From Neolewinella marina (GTDB lineage Bacteria; Bacteroidota; Bacteroidia; Chitinophagales; Saprospiraceae): a DNA stretch of 64,000 bases. Position 1 is the stretch's first letter, and each line of letters starts with the position of its first letter. Positions 18,501 through 28,600 of this stretch are shown here, one piece after another. Location: contig NZ_PDLO01000004.1 in the NCBI RefSeq assembly GCF_002631205.1, positions 186,001 through 250,000 on the forward strand, given 5' to 3'. The translations under genes were made by a program, and so were the position numbers. A model generated the notes under the pieces. The model made no database searches. It was not told the origin of the DNA and saw nothing but the letters and a program-made list of their open reading frames with translations.

Positions 18501-20273
18501 ATGACTACAATCCATCACTGGCTGACCGCATGCCTGTTTCTCCTGGCGGCCACTCCCCTGCTTGCCCAGGCGGAATACCGGGTCCACTCCCACAACGACT
18601 ACCTCCAGGATGTGCCCTTCTGGCAGGCGTACAGCAGTGGCGCCGCCTCGATTGAGGCGGACCTGATCCTGCGCCACGACACCCTGTACGTCGCCCATGC
18701 TCAACAGGAAATCGACCCCGGCGTAACGTTCTCCGGCACTTATTTGGAGGAACTTGCCCGCCTGGCGGGCAAGGGGAACCTGCGCCCCGTCCGCCTGCTG
18801 ATCGACCTGAAGACCGAAGCCTACGCCACCCTCGATCGCGTGGTTGCCGCGATCACCGCCTACCCCGAGCTGGCACGGGGTGACCTGGTTACCTTCATCA
18901 TCTCCGGCAACCGTCCGCCCCCGGAAGAATATGCCAACTACCCGGACTTCATCTACTTTGACCACCAGAACCTGGATGACCTGGACCGGGTAGACCTTTC
19001 GCGGGTGGCCATGATCAGTCAGAGCTTCCGCAGGTATTCCGTCTGGAACGGCTACGGCAGGATGACCGCCCAAGACCTGGCCCGGGTAGATTCGGTAATC
19101 CAGCGGGCGCAAAACACCGGTACCCCCTTCCGCTTCTGGGCGACCCCCGACACCAAAACAGCCTGGGCGACCTTCGCCCGTCTCGGAGTCGATTACATCA
19201 ATACCGACCAGCCGGCAGCGGCCCGGGCCTTTCTCGACAAGCTGGACCAGCGTACCTACGCGGCGGATCGCCCATCTGCGACCTATACCCCCCAACACCA
19301 GCACGACGCTTCCGCATCCCCCCGGAACATCATTCTGATGATCGGCGACGGAAACGGGCTGGCCCAAATTTCCGCGGCGCGGATGGCCAACCGGGGAGCC
19401 CTTTCCCTTACTAATTTGACCCACATCGGCCTGGTGAGCACCACGGCCGCCGACGACCCCGTAACCGATTCAGCCGCGGCCGGCACCGCCATGGCTACGG
19501 GGGTGAAGACGAACAACCGCGCCATCGGGGTCGATACCGCCGGCCGACCCTTACGGTCGCTCGTCGAGCGCCTCAGTGACCACAACTACCGCACGGGCAT
19601 CATCACCACCGACGGCATCGCCGGGGCCACCCCCGCCGCCTTTTACGCCCATACCCCGGAGCGGGACGATTCCGAAAAGATCATGCACGACCTGGTCCGG
19701 AGCGACCTGTCCTTCTTCATCGCCGGCGGAGAGGGGCTGGAAAAGGCCATCAGTGGTCGATTCACCCCGACTCCCCTGGCTCAGTTCAATACCCTGGAAC
19801 GTCCCGTAGCCATACTCCACGGCACGGGAAAAATGCGGGCAATGACGGCTGGCCGTGGGGCCTTTCTACCCGAGAGTGTAGCCCAATCCCTCTCGGTCCT
19901 GGGCCAGGACGAACGCCCTTTCTTCCTGATGATCGAGGGCGCCCAGATCGACAATGGCGGCCACGCCAACGAGATTTCGACCATCGTTACGGAGATGCTG
20001 GATTTCGACCGGGCGATCGGTGAAGCCCTGCGATTCGCCGATGCCGACGGGGAAACGCTGGTAATCGTCACCGCCGACCACGAAACCGGGGGCCTGGGCA
20101 TTGCCGGTGGCTCCGCGGCGGGTGAAGTGCGGGCGGATTTTCTGAGCGTTGATCATACGGGCACCATGGTCCCCCTGTTTGCCTACGGCCCCGGCGCCCG
20201 GAATTTCACTGGTGTGTTTGAGAATACGGAGGTCTTTCACCGCATTTTGGCTGCCCTGGGCATTCCGAAGTAG
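18501..20273 (+). CDS. Secreted GDPD-like phosphodiesterase fused to alkaline phosphatase
   Basis: This 590-residue protein joins two phosphate-releasing domains behind a signal peptide. Residues about 25-255 look like a glycerophosphodiester phosphodiesterase/PI-PLC-like barrel (HSHNDYLQDVPFW, then SIEADLILRHDTLYVAH). Residues about 275-590 are an alkaline phosphatase: metal Asp283 in IGDGNG, nucleophile Ser324 in DSAAAGTAMATG, and Asp526/His527 in TADHETGG. Such a fusion could cut a phosphodiester to a monoester and then free phosphate. It ends the SusC-SusD operon. The phosphatase assignment is firm; the exact diesterase substrate is not known. Confidence 0.88.
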   Translation: MTTIHHWLTACLFLLAATPLLAQAEYRVHSHNDYLQDVPFWQAYSSGAASIEADLILRHDTLYVAHAQQEIDPGVTFSGTYLEELARLAGKGNLRPVRLLIDLKTEAYATLDRVVAAITAYPELARGDLVTFIISGNRPPPEEYANYPDFIYFDHQNLDDLDRVDLSRVAMISQSFRRYSVWNGYGRMTAQDLARVDSVIQRAQNTGTPFRFWATPDTKTAWATFARLGVDYINTDQPAAARAFLDKLDQRTYAADRPSATYTPQHQHDASASPRNIILMIGDGNGLAQISAARMANRGALSLTNLTHIGLVSTTAADDPVTDSAAAGTAMATGVKTNNRAIGVDTAGRPLRSLVERLSDHNYRTGIITTDGIAGATPAAFYAHTPERDDSEKIMHDLVRSDLSFFIAGGEGLEKAISGRFTPTPLAQFNTLERPVAILHGTGKMRAMTAGRGAFLPESVAQSLSVLGQDERPFFLMIEGAQIDNGGHANEISTIVTEMLDFDRAIGEALRFADADGETLVIVTADHETGGLGIAGGSAAGEVRADFLSVDHTGTMVPLFAYGPGARNFTGVFENTEVFHRILAALGIPK

Positions 20274-20328
20274 GAGGGCGGCGGGGCGCGGGTGCCGGGG
20301 TATTCCAACCTCCTTCCAACGGTGGCGC

Positions 20329-20346
20329 CCCGATAGCTATCGGGGA
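20329..20346. terminator. 18-bp perfect palindrome after the phosphatase gene
   Basis: CCCCGATAGCTATCGGGG is fully self-complementary and sits 55 bp after the phosphatase stop codon. It directly abuts the 26-bp tandem repeats. It could end the SusCD transcript, although no U-tract follows. Confidence 0.45.
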
Positions 20347-20476
20347 GGCAGCATCTTACTGGCGCTGCCTGAGGCAGCATTTTACCAGCGCTGCCCGAGG
20401 CAGCATTTTACTAGCGCTGCCCGAGGCAGCGTTGTACTGGCGCTGCCCGAGGCAGCGTTGTACTAGCGTTGCAGCC
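20347..20476. repeat. Five tandem 26-bp repeats, most with a GCTGCC/GGCAGC hairpin
   Basis: Units start at 20347, 20373, 20399, 20425 and 20451 with an exact period of 26 bp. The consensus is GGCAGCRTTKTACTRG followed by CGCTGCCCGA. At the unit junctions GCTGCC-CGA-GGCAGC forms a hairpin (TGA in the first). The fifth unit is degenerate and runs into the 3' end of the rhomboid gene, overlapping its stop codon. The array lies between convergent genes and there are no unique spacers, so it is not CRISPR. Confidence 0.9.
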
Positions 20477-21194
20477 GTTCGCGCTCGCTTAGTTCCTTCA
20501 GCTTTTGCCAGAAGGCCTCGTTTTGCCGTTCTTCCTTGGTCTTGTCGAAGGCGTCGGTGTTCAGGAAGGGTTCCTTGCGGCGTTTCTGCCGTTCCTTCTC
20601 CTCCTTCTTCCGCTGGGCGATCACCTCGTGCTCTTCCCGTTCCCCGCGGTAGGCGTAGGCACCGAGGACGCCCATGACAAGGCCGAGCAGGTGGCTTTCC
20701 CAGCTTACGCCCTCTTCTCCGGGCAGGATGCCGACGATCATACCCCCGTAGTAGAAGAGTACCAGCAGGCTCACCACGATGGCCCGGAAATCGCGGCGGA
20801 ATATGCCGCTGAAGGCCAGGAAGGCCGCCAGGGCGTACACCACCCCACTGGCCCCGATGTGGGTGACGTGGCGGCCCAGCACCCACACCAGCACGCCGGT
20901 GCCGAGCCAGAGGGAGGCCAGCACCCGGGGCCAGAGGCGGGGGTAGAAGAAGACCAGCAGGCCGGTAAGCGAGACGAAGGGGATGGTATTGCTCAGCAGG
21001 TGGCCCCACCCCCCGTGGAGGAAGGGCGCGGTGATGATGCCGGGCAGTCCTGCCAGTTCCCGGGTATGGAGCCCGTAGTAGGCACTCAGCAGGCCGCCGG
21101 TGAGGTAATAATCGATGATGAACACCAGGTACATCACCGCCAGCAGGCCCAGGGGCCACCGGATTACGTTTCCGAGATTGCGCTTGCTGAGCAT
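20463..21194 (-). CDS. Rhomboid-family intramembrane serine protease
   Basis: The 243-residue membrane protein has about six helices and the rhomboid catalytic pair: Ser116 in GASG and His168 in ESHLLGLVMG. HGGWGHLLSNTIPF matches the family segment in an earlier helix. A charged, Lys/Glu-rich cytoplasmic tail of about 60 residues follows. It cleaves membrane-bound substrates, none identifiable here. It starts 12 bp after the rbfA stop codon on the same strand, so the two share a transcript. The 3' end overlaps the tandem repeat array. Confidence 0.9.
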   Translation of the reverse strand: MLSKRNLGNVIRWPLGLLAVMYLVFIIDYYLTGGLLSAYYGLHTRELAGLPGIITAPFLHGGWGHLLSNTIPFVSLTGLLVFFYPRLWPRVLASLWLGTGVLVWVLGRHVTHIGASGVVYALAAFLAFSGIFRRDFRAIVVSLLVLFYYGGMIVGILPGEEGVSWESHLLGLVMGVLGAYAYRGEREEHEVIAQRKKEEKERQKRRKEPFLNTDAFDKTKEERQNEAFWQKLKELSERERLQR

Positions 21195-21206
21195 GGGGCG
21201 CGGGTT

Positions 21207-21602
21207 TTATTCTTCCTTCGGGGCCTGCTGCTGGCCGTCGGGCATCTGGTCTTCGGCGTAGAGCTTCTCGAAGAGGTTGTCCACCTTGTTCATCTCGTCG
21301 AGGGTCTCATCGAGGAAGTAGGACAGGTCGGGGAGGCGGCGCAGTTGCCGGCGCAGGCGGTGGGCCAGGGCGCTTTTCAGGCGGGAGTGCTCCTCGTCCA
21401 TTTGCAGGATTACGGCTTGTTTGTTGTCCGTGTTCCAGATGCTCAGGTACACCTTACCCACGCTGAGGTCGGGGCTCACCTGTACATCCATGACCGTCAC
21501 CAGAGGCTGGGCGCCGTAGATGTAGGGGCCTTCCTGCTGGAGCACGATGCTGAAGTTCCGCTTGATGAGCTCGGCGACCTGCCGCTGTCGTTTCGTTTCC
21601 AT
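21207..21602 (-). CDS. rbfA: Ribosome-binding factor A
   Basis: RbfA is a small KH-fold protein that binds the 30S precursor and helps mature the 16S rRNA 5' end. The 131-residue protein opens METKRQRQVAELIKRNFS and contains VTVMDVQVSPDLSVGKVYLS and LRRQLRRLPDLSYFLDET, the usual family features, with a short acidic/Gln tail. It is first in a two-gene unit with the rhomboid gene. Confidence 0.93.
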   Translation of the reverse strand: METKRQRQVAELIKRNFSIVLQQEGPYIYGAQPLVTVMDVQVSPDLSVGKVYLSIWNTDNKQAVILQMDEEHSRLKSALAHRLRRQLRRLPDLSYFLDETLDEMNKVDNLFEKLYAEDQMPDGQQQAPKEE

Positions 21603-21693
21603 GGGGCTTGGTTTTATGTGGTCTTTGGGGAACGTGGTACCCGTAAGTTAAGTTGTTTTGGCGGCAACTGGCGGTGGGTGGTCCGCTGAAAAG

Positions 21694-21754
21694 TGGTCGG
21701 ACGACTTAATTGGTCCCACCATTAAATCGTCGGGCTACTTAAGTCGTCCGACCA
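21694..21754. repeat. 16-bp perfect inverted repeat in divergent promoter region
   Basis: TGGTCGGACGACTTAA (21694-21709) is the exact reverse complement of TTAAGTCGTCCGACCA (21739-21754), with a 29-base loop that holds a partial further copy (TTAAATCGTCGGGCT). It lies 92 bp before the rbfA start codon in a 357-bp gap without genes. It may be an operator or a stable cruciform. Confidence 0.75.
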
Positions 21755-21782
21755 GTCAAACCCACCCCGATACGGAATAAAA

Positions 21783-21855
21783 GCACATTTATTGTGCGTT
21801 ATGGCAACTTTTATTGCCATTTACCTGCATTTTAATTTATAAAAAACTATATTCG
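21783..21855 (+). promoter_or_regulatory. AT-rich upstream region with two short inverted repeats
   Basis: GCACA-TTTAT-TGTGC (21783-21797) and GGCAA-CTTTTA-TTGCC (21803-21818) are adjacent small inverted repeats of the same design. About 30 bp further, TATATTCG (21848-21855) resembles the Bacteroidota -7 element. Together they are a plausible regulated promoter for the surface-protein genes starting at 21960; no well-spaced -33 TTG was found. Confidence 0.4.
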
Positions 21856-21959
21856 TTTCACACCTTATTTCCCATACCCTTCCGGGCGCATTTCCCGGTC
21901 CCAGGATTGGATGGTGATACCGCTTCCGCCCCGCCCCCACCCACAACAAATATCACACT

Positions 21960-22472
21960 ATGAACTCCTACCGTGCCCCGCGGCATCTAGCCATTGCTGT
22001 GCTGCTACTAAGCGCTTGCGCCCTGACGGGACAGACGACTACCCCGCAGCTCATCAGTTCCGCTGGTGGACGGCTGGAGGGCAAGACGACCCTGCTCGAC
22101 TGGTCGGTCGGAGAGTCTAGCGTCAGTACAATGACCCTTACTTCCGGCTACCTGACCGAAGGGTACCAACAGCCCTCCATCCTTGTCATTCCCATTGCCC
22201 GCCCCGCCCCGGAGGCGGGCATCGCCCTGACGGTCAGTCCCAATCCTACCGCCGACCAGATCGTGCTGCGCATGCAGAGCGAATACACCGGCCAGCTGCA
22301 CCTACGCCTGTCCGCGCTGGACGGGAGAGCGGTCATCCGCAGCCGGTGGGATACCGGGGTCGATTCCCACACCCTGGACCTGCGCCGATTATCGGCCGCC
22401 ACCTACCTCCTCGGAGTATTCAACGAGGATCAGGAACTGCTTACCACCTACCGCATCATCCGCATCAAATAG
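21960..22472 (+). CDS. Small T9SS-sorted secreted protein
   Basis: This 170-residue protein has a signal peptide and a short body (LISSAGGRLEGKTTLLDWSV, then TLTSGYLTEGYQQP), as in many small Bacteroidota surface proteins. It ends in a type A sorting domain for the type IX secretion system: VSPNPTADQIVLRM, DGRAV and the closing DLRRLSAATYLLGVF. The T9SS removes this tail and attaches or releases the protein at the surface. It is first of three co-directional surface genes with short gaps (33 and 44 bp). Its function is unknown. Confidence 0.8.
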   Translation: MNSYRAPRHLAIAVLLLSACALTGQTTTPQLISSAGGRLEGKTTLLDWSVGESSVSTMTLTSGYLTEGYQQPSILVIPIARPAPEAGIALTVSPNPTADQIVLRMQSEYTGQLHLRLSALDGRAVIRSRWDTGVDSHTLDLRRLSAATYLLGVFNEDQELLTTYRIIRIK

Positions 22473-22505
22473 TTCGCCACCGGGAGAACGCACATTCCAT
22501 AGCAC

Positions 22506-25500
22506 ATGAGACACCTTGCAACACTACTCTTATTCTTGTCATTCAGTCTGGCGGCCTTCGCCCAGGGGGTTCCGGAGGGAATGAAGTACCAGGCCGCGGC
22601 CCGCGGTCAGGATGGGCAGCCCATTGCCGATCGCCCCATTACCCTGGACATTCGCTTGCGGGCTGGGGTGGAAGGAGCGGTCGCCTATCACGAACAACAT
22701 TTCGTCACCACCAACAACCTGGGCCTCTTTGACCTGATTATCGGTGGGGGTGAATGGGTTGCCGGTGCTATGGAAGCCGTGCCCTGGGGTGAAGCTGATA
22801 TATTCCTGGAACTCGGGATGGATGAAACGGGGGGAACCGATTTCGGACCCTACAGCAGCACCCGCTTGCTTTCCGTTCCTTATGCCTTCTACGCTGCTCA
22901 GGCAGGCAGTGTGAACGGTGGGGAATCGAAGGGGGATAGATCTAAGGCCATTAAGGAAACCGGCAGCAACGGCAGCACGGGCAATACCTGGAAAGTAGGG
23001 GGGAACAAATTCAATGTACCTGGTCCCCATTACCTGGGCACCCTGGATTCGGTCAATACGGAAATGATTACCAACAATACGGTGCGCCTGGTCATCAGAT
23101 CCGACGGTGACGTAGACGTCGTGAATACCCTGAACGTCGGCATTGATGCCAATATCGGACAGGATGTGAACGTGGGCCGTGATGCTAATGTCGGCAATGA
23201 CGCTAATATTGAAGTAGACGCCAACATCGGTAACAACGCCAATATCGACGTTGACGCCAACATCGGAAACGATGCCAACGTGGCCAACAACGCCAACATC
23301 GACGTGGACGCCAACATTGGCAATGACGCCAATATTGATAACAACGTCAACGTAGGCAACAACGCCAACATCACCAATAATGCCACCATTGGCAATGACC
23401 TGGAGGTCCATAAGAACGCCCGCCTCAACACCATGGGCGGGGAAACCCTGAACGACGGAGACTTCACGGTAACCAGCCAAAGCTCCTCCCTGCTCTCGGG
23501 CTCCCTGACCGTTGACCGGGAAACCGACCTCAACGCCTCCCTCAACGTCGATGGGCCCACCAACCTGAACAGCCTGCTGAACGTGAACTTCGGCCGCCCT
23601 ACCCTGTTGACGGGCATCCTCACCGTCAACCAGGGAGCAACTTTTAACCAGACCGTCGTCCTGGACAACCCCTCCCTCCAGTCCCTGACCACCACGGATG
23701 GAGCCCTGGTGGTGGCCGGCGGCTTCGGCCTCGGTGGCAACCTGAACGTAGGCGGCGATTCCAAATTCGGAGGCCATACCTCCTTTGCCGGAGCAGTGGA
23801 CATCAGCGACCTGACGCAATCAACCGACGTTTCCACCGGAGCACTCAAGGTCGGCGGCGGCATCGGCCTCGGCAAGAACCTCAACGTAGGGGGCAATACC
23901 GGAATACTGGGCACCCTCGACGTGACCCGATCCACTACCCTGCGCGACCTGCTCACCGTATCCGGCGCCACGCAGATCAACAACTCCCTGGGTGCCACCG
24001 GCCTGACCCGCCTGACCAATAACACCCAATCGACCACGACCTCATCTGGCGCACTGGTCGTCAATGGCGGAACGGGCATCGGCGGCAACCTGAACGTGGG
24101 AGGCGCACTGACCCTAAACGGGGCCATGAAACTGAACAGCACCTTCGAGTTGAGCACCGACGGCAGAATGAGACTCAACCAGACTGGCGACAGTGGTACC
24201 GGTTTCGTAGCAAAATTCAGAAACACCTCCAACGGCAGTGGAATAGCCATCCAGGTAGGCGCTGGCACACCAACCAACACCAATGACTTCGTGACCTTTC
24301 TGAACAACAGCGGCGGAGTAGTAGGCCGGATTGAAGGGGAATCCACCGCGGCTGACTTCAAGAATAACCTGGACTATCAAACAGACCTATCCATATTGAA
24401 AACTGACGTCGTCATTGCCTCGATCGACGAACTTATTGCGTTAGCCGATGTCACCCAGGCAGCTACCGACTTCGCTGGATCCGCTACCTCATCCACAGGT
24501 TGCGCCGGATTGGGAGCCTGCGTCACTGCTCCAATTCCCAGTCTAATCAGTGCGGCAGGAATCAACATGATCGTCCAAGCAGCGAACCTCTACTCCACTG
24601 TTGAAAATCGGAAGAACACCGTAAAATCACTTGTCCTATTCGAAACGAATGCGCAACTTCTTCGGGGCGTCACCTTCGCCTCCGGCGCGGGTGATTACGC
24701 GGAGTACCTCGAAAAGGTCGACCCCCTGGAAGAGCTGCTCCCCGGCCAGATCGTGGGCATGAAGAATGGACGGGTATCCCTGACGACCGCTGGTGCCGAC
24801 CGCGTCATGGTGGTTTCCCGGAAGCCGGCCGTGCTGGGTGCACTCCCCGCGGAGGCGGACCTAGACCGCTACGAGAAAATCGCTTTCCTCGGCCAGGTCC
24901 AAACCCTGGTAATGGGCATCGTCGAGCCAGGTGATTACATCATTCCCAGTGGTTTCCACAACGGCTTCGGTATTGGCAAAAAGAGAAGCGAAATGCACCT
25001 TGATGAATATGATCAGATCATGGGGGTAGCCTGGGAAGGCTCGACCACCGCCGTCGGAATGGTGAATGTGGCCATCGGCCTGAACAACAACGACCTCACC
25101 AACCTGATCAGTCAGCAGCAGGAAGAACTGGACCAGCAGGAAGCCGAACTGGCCTACCTGAGAGGAGAAATATCCGGGATCAAGCAAGCCCTCGCAGGCG
25201 TAATCCCCGGCTATGGCCCAGTAGCTGACCCATCCAACTCGAATTCTCAGCATACCGGGTTTCCAGAGCATATCCCCCACCAGCGCCAGGACGTGGCAGC
25301 TTCTGCCGCCCCCAATGTTGATCCATATAGCTCCCAACGGGCACCCCAATTCCTGAACGATGAGAACACCCCAAACCTGATTCATCCCCAAGCTGAGGAT
25401 ATTGTGTATTACCAACCATCGCGGGAGGATCTCAAAACTATGATCGTAAAGGCCCGAGCAATTTTCCTGGCTGAGGGAGGCGAAATTGACAAGCACCCCT

Positions 25501-25622
25501 TCTGGGCCAGGCTCGAGAGTGATCCGAATTATCAAAAGGACGTACTCCGCGAGATGGAAGAGCGCTTCGATAAAGCCGTCCACTACCACAATCACCTGAA
25601 TGAAGAGATGCAGCACGACTAA
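22506..25622 (+). CDS. Large surface fibre-like protein with hexapeptide beta-helix
   Basis: The 1038-residue protein has a signal peptide and a Bacteroidota surface N-domain (GMKYQAAARGQDGQPIAD to LLSVPYAFYAAQAG). Residues about 208-305 form sixteen six-residue repeats of the type [IV]-G-N-D-A-N, which fit the left-handed beta-helix hexapeptide rule. From about residue 398 come repeats of the type GALVV-GG-GIGGNLNVGG seen in tail-fibre-like proteins. GDYAEYLEK near residue 729 resembles the intramolecular-chaperone/peptidase G2-type ends of fibres. A coiled coil lies at about 860-895. No T9SS tail is present. It probably forms a trimeric or solenoid surface fibre; function unknown. Confidence 0.8.
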   Translation: MRHLATLLLFLSFSLAAFAQGVPEGMKYQAAARGQDGQPIADRPITLDIRLRAGVEGAVAYHEQHFVTTNNLGLFDLIIGGGEWVAGAMEAVPWGEADIFLELGMDETGGTDFGPYSSTRLLSVPYAFYAAQAGSVNGGESKGDRSKAIKETGSNGSTGNTWKVGGNKFNVPGPHYLGTLDSVNTEMITNNTVRLVIRSDGDVDVVNTLNVGIDANIGQDVNVGRDANVGNDANIEVDANIGNNANIDVDANIGNDANVANNANIDVDANIGNDANIDNNVNVGNNANITNNATIGNDLEVHKNARLNTMGGETLNDGDFTVTSQSSSLLSGSLTVDRETDLNASLNVDGPTNLNSLLNVNFGRPTLLTGILTVNQGATFNQTVVLDNPSLQSLTTTDGALVVAGGFGLGGNLNVGGDSKFGGHTSFAGAVDISDLTQSTDVSTGALKVGGGIGLGKNLNVGGNTGILGTLDVTRSTTLRDLLTVSGATQINNSLGATGLTRLTNNTQSTTTSSGALVVNGGTGIGGNLNVGGALTLNGAMKLNSTFELSTDGRMRLNQTGDSGTGFVAKFRNTSNGSGIAIQVGAGTPTNTNDFVTFLNNSGGVVGRIEGESTAADFKNNLDYQTDLSILKTDVVIASIDELIALADVTQAATDFAGSATSSTGCAGLGACVTAPIPSLISAAGINMIVQAANLYSTVENRKNTVKSLVLFETNAQLLRGVTFASGAGDYAEYLEKVDPLEELLPGQIVGMKNGRVSLTTAGADRVMVVSRKPAVLGALPAEADLDRYEKIAFLGQVQTLVMGIVEPGDYIIPSGFHNGFGIGKKRSEMHLDEYDQIMGVAWEGSTTAVGMVNVAIGLNNNDLTNLISQQQEELDQQEAELAYLRGEISGIKQALAGVIPGYGPVADPSNSNSQHTGFPEHIPHQRQDVAASAAPNVDPYSSQRAPQFLNDENTPNLIHPQAEDIVYYQPSREDLKTMIVKARAIFLAEGGEIDKHPFWARLESDPNYQKDVLREMEERFDKAVHYHNHLNEEMQHD

Positions 25623-25666
25623 GGAATAACCTTCAGTCCTCCTTCACCCCTGCAATCTTCTACGCT

Positions 25667-28600
25667 ATGTCACTACACCCTTACTTCAGACCGTTCCGGT
25701 ATTGGCGGAACGCATTCGTCCTGCTAATCCTCACTCTGCTGGGGGGGCCCTACCTCGCTGCCCAGCAAACGGTTGTGCTACCCGCCGACGGAACCGTAAC
25801 CCGGGACGCCACGCCCCAGGGCGACAGTCCCTACCAGCGGATGCTTTACCTCATCAAACCCGAAGAGGCGGCTGCGTCCAACCTGCTAGCCGGCGACACC
25901 ATCACTTCCCTCGGCTTTACCATTGCCCGGCCAGACAGCGATACGGCGAGCGGCGACTTCACGCTCTACCTTCAGAATACCACCGATATCGTGAGCCGCA
26001 GGGACCTTAGCTGGACGGAGGTGACCGTCACCGGCAACAATCGCCTGCGCCTCGAAAACCTCAGCCTGGGCGACTACGAATGGCAGGTCCGCGCAGCCTG
26101 TAACCCGACCGACACCTGGACAAACACCGAAACCTTTCAGCCCGTAGATACCTCCGGTTGCAACCGACCCAACGGCCTTGCCGTAACCAACCTCACCGAT
26201 TCCGCGGCCTTGGTATCCTGGTCCCTCCCCCACCTGGATACTTCCCACACCTTCCAGCTGAGCTACCGCGCCATTACGGAGTCGGTCTGGCAGGAAATAA
26301 CGGTTCTGGATACTTTCCTTCAACTATCCCACCTCACCCCAAACACCAACTATACCTGGAAGGTAGCCACCCAGTGCAACGGAGAACTGTCTGCCGCCAC
26401 CGGCCAGAACTTTACCACCCGGTACTCGCCCGATTGCGCCCAACCCTCCGCCCTTACGGTAGTATCCGTGCTGGACACCTCCGTCACCCTGACCTGGACG
26501 CCAGCTACCGAGGCCATTCGTCACGCCGTGCAATTTCGTCCCGTCGGCACGGTGGGATGGTTAAGTACCTCCAGCCTTAACAACACGGTGAGGATCACCA
26601 ACCTTTCGCCGGGGACTACCTATGAGTGGAGGATCCGCACGGTGTGCACCATTGCGAACGAAACCAAAAGCGGACAGTACCTCACGGGTACCGCCTTTAC
26701 GACCACCGGGGCCACGGCCTGCTACCTCCCCACGGACCCACGCACCCGGGTGCTTTCGGACACATCCGCGATCCTGATCTGGAATGACTTGTCGCCCGGA
26801 ACGGACTACGTCGTCCGCTACCGGCCAAAAAATGCCATTAGCTGGACCAATGCCCTGACCGGCATGACGCTGGTGCACTCCGACAGCATCCTGCTGCCGG
26901 ACGTGGCCGGCCCCCTTAACGTAACCTTCAGTGGCAGCAGCCGCGACACCTTCGTGTACAATGGCGGCGGACTGTACGTCGCCTGGGAATGGCAACACCC
27001 CCTGGGCAATCCCAGCAAGGGCTATCTCGCACTGGCCACCGAAACCAAAGCCCCCCAAGGCAGCACTGGCAACCCTGGCACTACCAGGCCCATCCTCGCG
27101 CTCAACACGAATGCGGGTACCAGAAAAAATGCGCCGGGGGAAGTCCTGTTCGCCACAAATTCCCGCCCCCAGACCCGGCTTGGGGCCAGCCGGCTCGTCG
27201 ACAGTATTGCCGTCACCGCCGTATACGCCCTCGGGGCCACGGTACCCGCGTACACCGCCACCCAACCCGTATCAGCCCGTGTTGAGAATTATGGCCAGGA
27301 TACCGTGGACGTGACGGCTACCCTGACGGTTACCGGCAATGACGGGACCGTGCGCTACACGGCGGATGTCCCGGTTACGGTTCCGGGGATGAGCTCCGGG
27401 CTGGTCACTTTCTCCGGCTATACACCAACGGTGGAAGGCACGGATTCCATCTCGGTTTCCGTACCCGCCCAGGGCGCCGAAAACTTACTGGAAAACAATC
27501 GCTACGTGTATCTCCAGCGGGTCAATACCCGTACGGTGCGCTACGCTGACCAAAGCGCGCAGGTTGCCGCGGCCGGGGTGGATTCCGGTGCCGTACTGAC
27601 CCGCTATGTCGCCCAGGGATGCTTCACGGTCAGTGGTGCCAGTGTCTTCCTCGACGAGTCGGCGGCGGGCCAACCGCTTTCCGCCATTCTGCTGAACAGC
27701 GACGGGACCGGCATCGACACCTCCGAGGTGTTTACCCCCACTACGGACGATGTATCGGCCTACCATACCTTCTATTTTCCTTCCAACCCTACCGTCGCAG
27801 GTGATACTTTCTTCGTTGGCGTACTGCAGCAAACGGGAGGTTTTTCCCCCGTAGGCACCCAGTATGAACCGGGGGCGCCTCGCGCAGGTGCCCATTACCA
27901 CGTACCAATTGCCGGCGGTACGCCAATAGAGAAACCGGAGCTCGGCCGGCTGATGATCGCCGCGGAACTGCAGGCCCAGGGCATACAACCCCGCATCCTC
28001 GGCGAAGAATTCCTTTGCGATAATGGGACCAATACGCTTAACCTGATCAGTCAGACCGTTCGCTACGCCAACAAGCTCGTGGAAGCTCCCGCCGAGCCCA
28101 GCAAATCCTTTGGTCCGCGGGCGGTTCTCGGTGCGCCCGACCTCTACCCAGCTTTCGGGTTCGGTGAGGGTGGCTGGCTGGCAAGTGCCTCCGGTGCGCG
28201 CGGGGATTCCATTACCCTGCAGTTCGCCGGCTCGTCCACCGTCGATTATATCGAGATATACCAGACCTACTGCCCCGGAAATATCCGGGAGGTGCTGCTG
28301 AAGGACGCTACTACCGGTACTTTCCATTCCGTATATACCTCGACGGTGACTTCTTCCGAGGCGGATGCGAGTGCCATCACGCGGATTGACTTCACCCGCA
28401 CGACCTATCCGGTAAGCGAGGTCAAGATCCTGCTGGTTAATAACTCGACGTGTGGGTCAGTGGGCATCGACGCCGTGGGTTTGGGCCAGAAAGACGATAC
28501 CCTGGCCTTTAGCAACTATACCTGGTCGACCGGCGAAACCTCTCCGACGATCGACGTAACCGGCGCCGGGGAATATTCCGTGACGGCCACCGGAGGGACC

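Noticed and set aside
20347-20476. Tandem repeats considered as a CRISPR array
   Set aside because: The period is 26 bp with no unique spacers and no cas genes nearby.
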